The notes below the pieces were generated by a model, which did not search any database, had not been told where the DNA came from, and worked only from the letters and a program-made list of their open reading frames with translations. A stretch of 64,000 bases of DNA from contig NC_065577.1 of the NCBI RefSeq assembly GCF_937616625.2, forward strand, positions 16,877,501 through 16,941,500, in the 5' to 3' direction. Below, one piece after another: positions 61,827-64,000 of the stretch. Position 1 is the stretch's first letter. Every line of letters starts with the position of its first letter. A program made the position numbers and the translations under genes. This stretch comes from Mercurialis annua. Taxonomy: Eukaryota > Streptophyta > Magnoliopsida > Malpighiales > Euphorbiaceae.

Positions 61827-61931
61827 TTTTTGTCTGCTTCTCTTCTACTGAATCTTGAACGATCAGCTGTTAGGACAATGGCATCATATCTATTCCTTTG
61901 AGCTCTCTGCACTAAATTCGTAGTCATTACT
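61827..61931 (-). pseudogene. Captured exon of glycolate oxidase, middle part
   Basis: The minus strand encodes N-L-V-Q-R-A-Q followed by YDAIVLTADRSRFSRREAD. This corresponds to the A-I-x-L-T-x-D-x-x-R-x-x-R-R-E-A-D block of glycolate oxidase. A TAA follows at 61824-61826. It lies in the right order and orientation relative to the other two exons. Confidence 0.83.
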
Positions 61932-61983
61932 CAAGCACTTGAATTGAAGTAATAAGAAAATCTCAACATGTATTATATGATAC

Positions 61984-62033
61984 CATTATCGTGTTAGATG
62001 CAGCTACTGCTCTTGCGGTCTGTCTAAAGTTAT
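61984..62033 (-). pseudogene. Captured exon of glycolate oxidase, upstream part
   Basis: After a TTGCAG acceptor the minus strand reads F-R-Q-T-A-R-A-V-A-A-S-N-T-I-M, then a GT donor. This fits the A-T-A-R-A-A-x-A-x-x-T-I-M block of glycolate oxidase. The exon that would come next, and the N-terminal exons, were not found. Confidence 0.68.
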
Positions 62034-64000
62034 CTGCAATCAAAGCATTCAATCACTTCTTATCATAGTCTAAAGTACGTGGAGTAAATTTCACTTAATA
62101 GATAATTGAGAACTGTATGACAAATAACAAACAAATTTAAAGGAGGTTTGATCATCAACATTACAATTTCAATAAAAATGTCTAACTCCTAAACCTGATT
62201 CAAAATAATAAGTTCAAATAATACAAATAAACTAATTTTGATACTAAAACAAATAAAAATGCAGCTCTAAATCAATAGTAAAGATTCATATCAACAATAG
62301 TAAAGATTCCACCGAGCATCTTGCTTCAGCCACGAGTAGCGGCAGACTTACCCGACTTTTGTGCCTATGTAATAAAAATAGAATTAAGAATTCAGGAATT
62401 AAGATAGCTATTATAAACAACTAACATAACATTAATCAACACGGAATGTGCGAGGCCACTGCAAAATGGAAGGTATTAAAATCCTAACATTGAAAAGTTT
62501 CTCAAAACAAAGAGTAACATCATATTGGTTTTCTTGCTGAAAATGTGCAAATATATGCAAGTGTTGTTTTTAAAAGGACAGAACTGAATCACTGATCAAA
62601 TTAGAAAAACAAAGTTAGAGCATATCTCAAAATATCATTAAAATTTATATTGTCGTTTTTACAATATTAAGATTAAAGAGAATAGAAGAATCAATAAAAG
62701 TCAAACCTTTTTCCACGTTACTTCAATTGGACGAGAGATGATAAATGTTTTACCTAGTCTTTGTCTCTGCAGGAAAAAAATAAATTACAAGATGTTATTA
62801 TGTTTACCTTTTTCCACGTTACTTCAATTGGACGATAGATGATAAATATTTTACCTAGCCTTTGTCGCTCCTACTGCCAAAGTACTAGCATCATTCTACT
62901 CTTGGAGCCGATCAAGAGAGTAGAGAGGATCAGTTCCAACATTAGCATTGACCATAAAATTGTTTCCAAAATTAGCATTGACCATAACATTAGCATTGAC
63001 AACAATATAAGGAATTAAGATAGCTATTAAAAAGATAATTGATTACCCTTAAGGATCTGTTTCAGAAGCCGTGGCCTCTAGCTAGCAGTTCTCTACAGCA
63101 AATCCCTAAGAATTTTTCTTCATGCACAAACTGACCACTGAAATACCATTGCTACAATTACCACGACCAACGCCTAATACTTTCTCCGTCGGAATAATCG
63201 CTGCTATATTCCATACATGTTTTAAGAATGGAATCATCATTTTTAAAAGTGGATTTCCATTATCAATAAAGAGGTTAAGGGCAAGAGCTGATCCAAGTCA
63301 TGGATTTGGAGGTTGATAGGTAATTGCAATAATAATGAATACTAAAACTGGGAATACAATCACAAAAAAACACAAATTGCTTATAAGCTTTATCAAGTTT
63401 TGGCCTATAGGTTCAGTACTTGAATTTGTCTCTACCCTGTGTCATTATTTCCTTCTTTTTCCAAATTCTAAAACCTAGCCAGAAATTCAAATTAACTTAT
63501 AAATCAAATAAAGCCAAAACCCAACTCTATAAACACCGTAATCATTAATGGGTACTTCTCAATTCTTCAAGAAATTAACATTGAAATTTTGAGAAAAATA
63601 AAATTAAAGAAACATTGTAAATTATTGAAAAGAAAGAGCAGACATGGAGCAAGTACCTTAAATCACTAGATCCACAAATAACAAAAAAAAAACAAAAAAA
63701 GTAAAAGATATTGCAACAGGAATTGAACAGAGCAGTAAAATCGTGTATATTCGAACCAAAAATAAATAAATAGGAAATTACTTATTAACAGGTATGGAGG
63801 AATGATTGGGGTCGTCGTAGTCTGGTGGAAAAACTTGAAGGTGTAGAAGAAGGAGCACGATTCCGATCAACAAGAGTACAGATACCAATGGGCGCCTTGC
63901 TTCCACCACTAGTAGGGGCAGACTTAGTAAGAAAGGCGAGAGTGAGAAGCTAGAGAAGGAGAGTAGTGAGCAAGAGACGGTGAATGAGAGTCAGACAGGG
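62034..64000. other. CACTA interior without assigned genes
   Basis: AT-rich sequence with duplicated segments. Two copies of a word like CTTGCTTC-ACCA-TAG-GGCAGACTTA occur at about 62322-62350 and 63898-63930. No transposase or other protein was recognised; open frames are short. Further exons of captured genes could be hidden here. Confidence 0.5.
62703..62872. repeat. Direct repeat inside the CACTA element
   Basis: A stretch of about 65 bases (62703-62768, containing CCACGTTACTTCAATTGGAC) recurs at about 62807-62872 with a few changes. Other short duplications (for example 62398-62420 with 63009-63031) show that the interior was built partly by local copying. Confidence 0.7.

Larger units (their letters stand above)
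60249..64000. mobile_element. CACTA (En/Spm-type) transposon with captured gene pieces, right end outside window
   Basis: The end CACTACTAAAAAACAGC interrupts an LTR whose uninterrupted version is known from 49076-49100, so the border is exact. The last bases before it (ATT) are the likely 3-bp target duplication, typical of CACTA elements. Bases 60265-60640 hold many direct and inverted copies of TTTGTGACGGA, the subterminal repeats where CACTA transposases bind. No transposase is recognisable in the part seen. Exons of two unrelated plant genes lie inside (61110-62033). The other end is not in the window, so size and autonomy are unknown. Confidence 0.82.

Noticed and set aside
62703..62872. 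Possible further glycolate oxidase exon in the duplicated stretch
   Set aside because: Translation on the minus strand (F-I-I-S-R-P-I-E-V-T-W-K-K) does not match a block of that enzyme that I can recall; left as an unassigned repeat.
63122..63316. 64-codon plus-strand frame in the CACTA interior
   Set aside because: No recognisable motif, short, and no splice or promoter context.

Overview
This is a stretch of plant nuclear DNA, almost certainly eudicot, made almost entirely of transposable elements inserted into one another. No species is assigned. The evidence is the set of AT-rich long terminal repeats (LTRs), the initiator-Met-type and Asp-type tRNA primer sites, the Tekay/Del-like chromovirus and Athila-like Ty3/gypsy proteins, a CACTA transposon end, and plant-type gene remnants. 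These remnants are a prolamin-like secreted protein, glycolate oxidase and a G-box-binding bZIP factor. No rRNA, tRNA gene, CRISPR array or bacterial-type operon is visible.

Layout from left to right. (1) 1-12683 is a head-to-tail array of a non-coding large LTR element (LARD type, plus strand). It reads: 3' part of an internal domain, LTR, complete internal domain, LTR, with a 7344-bp period. (2) 12684-13012 is the only apparent original host sequence, the C-terminal part of a prolamin-like (ECA1-type) gene on the minus strand. It is broken on both sides by retroelements. (3) 13013-48664 is a minus-strand Tekay/Del-like chromovirus (3' LTR at the left, 5' LTR at the right) that has itself been hit repeatedly. 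The insertions are a probable copia solo LTR (18605-20100, TSD CTTTC), a gypsy solo LTR (20308-25665, TSD CAACT) that contains another solo LTR (22991-25621, TSD CATAC), a complete second LARD (25830-36296, TSD CACCG), and a plus-strand Athila-like element without its 3' LTR (36477-43654). A 263-bp duplication of chromovirus sequence flanks that last element. (4) 48665-60248 is a minus-strand Athila-like element inserted in the chromovirus 5' LTR. It has an open 1794-codon gag-pol and a second 448-codon ATHILA ORF-1-like gene. (5) 60249 to the window end is a CACTA transposon inserted into the 5' LTR of that Athila element. It carries exons of glycolate oxidase and of a G-box-binding factor on its minus strand.

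The insertions give a relative order: prolamin-like locus, then chromovirus, then the elements inside it, then the CACTA inside the right-hand Athila. The right-hand Athila looks young: its two LTRs differ at one position over the 419 bases that can be compared.

Two patterns go beyond ordinary annotation. First, the LTR families here carry different CG-containing palindromic motifs, but mostly in the same place, shortly upstream of a TATA-like box. Second, the right-hand Athila repeats this arrangement internally (motif cluster, then a TATA box) just before its second gene, as if that gene had its own copy of the LTR promoter. The LARDs and the chromovirus also share LTR ends, primer site and polypurine tract, which fits LARDs being mobilised by the chromovirus proteins.
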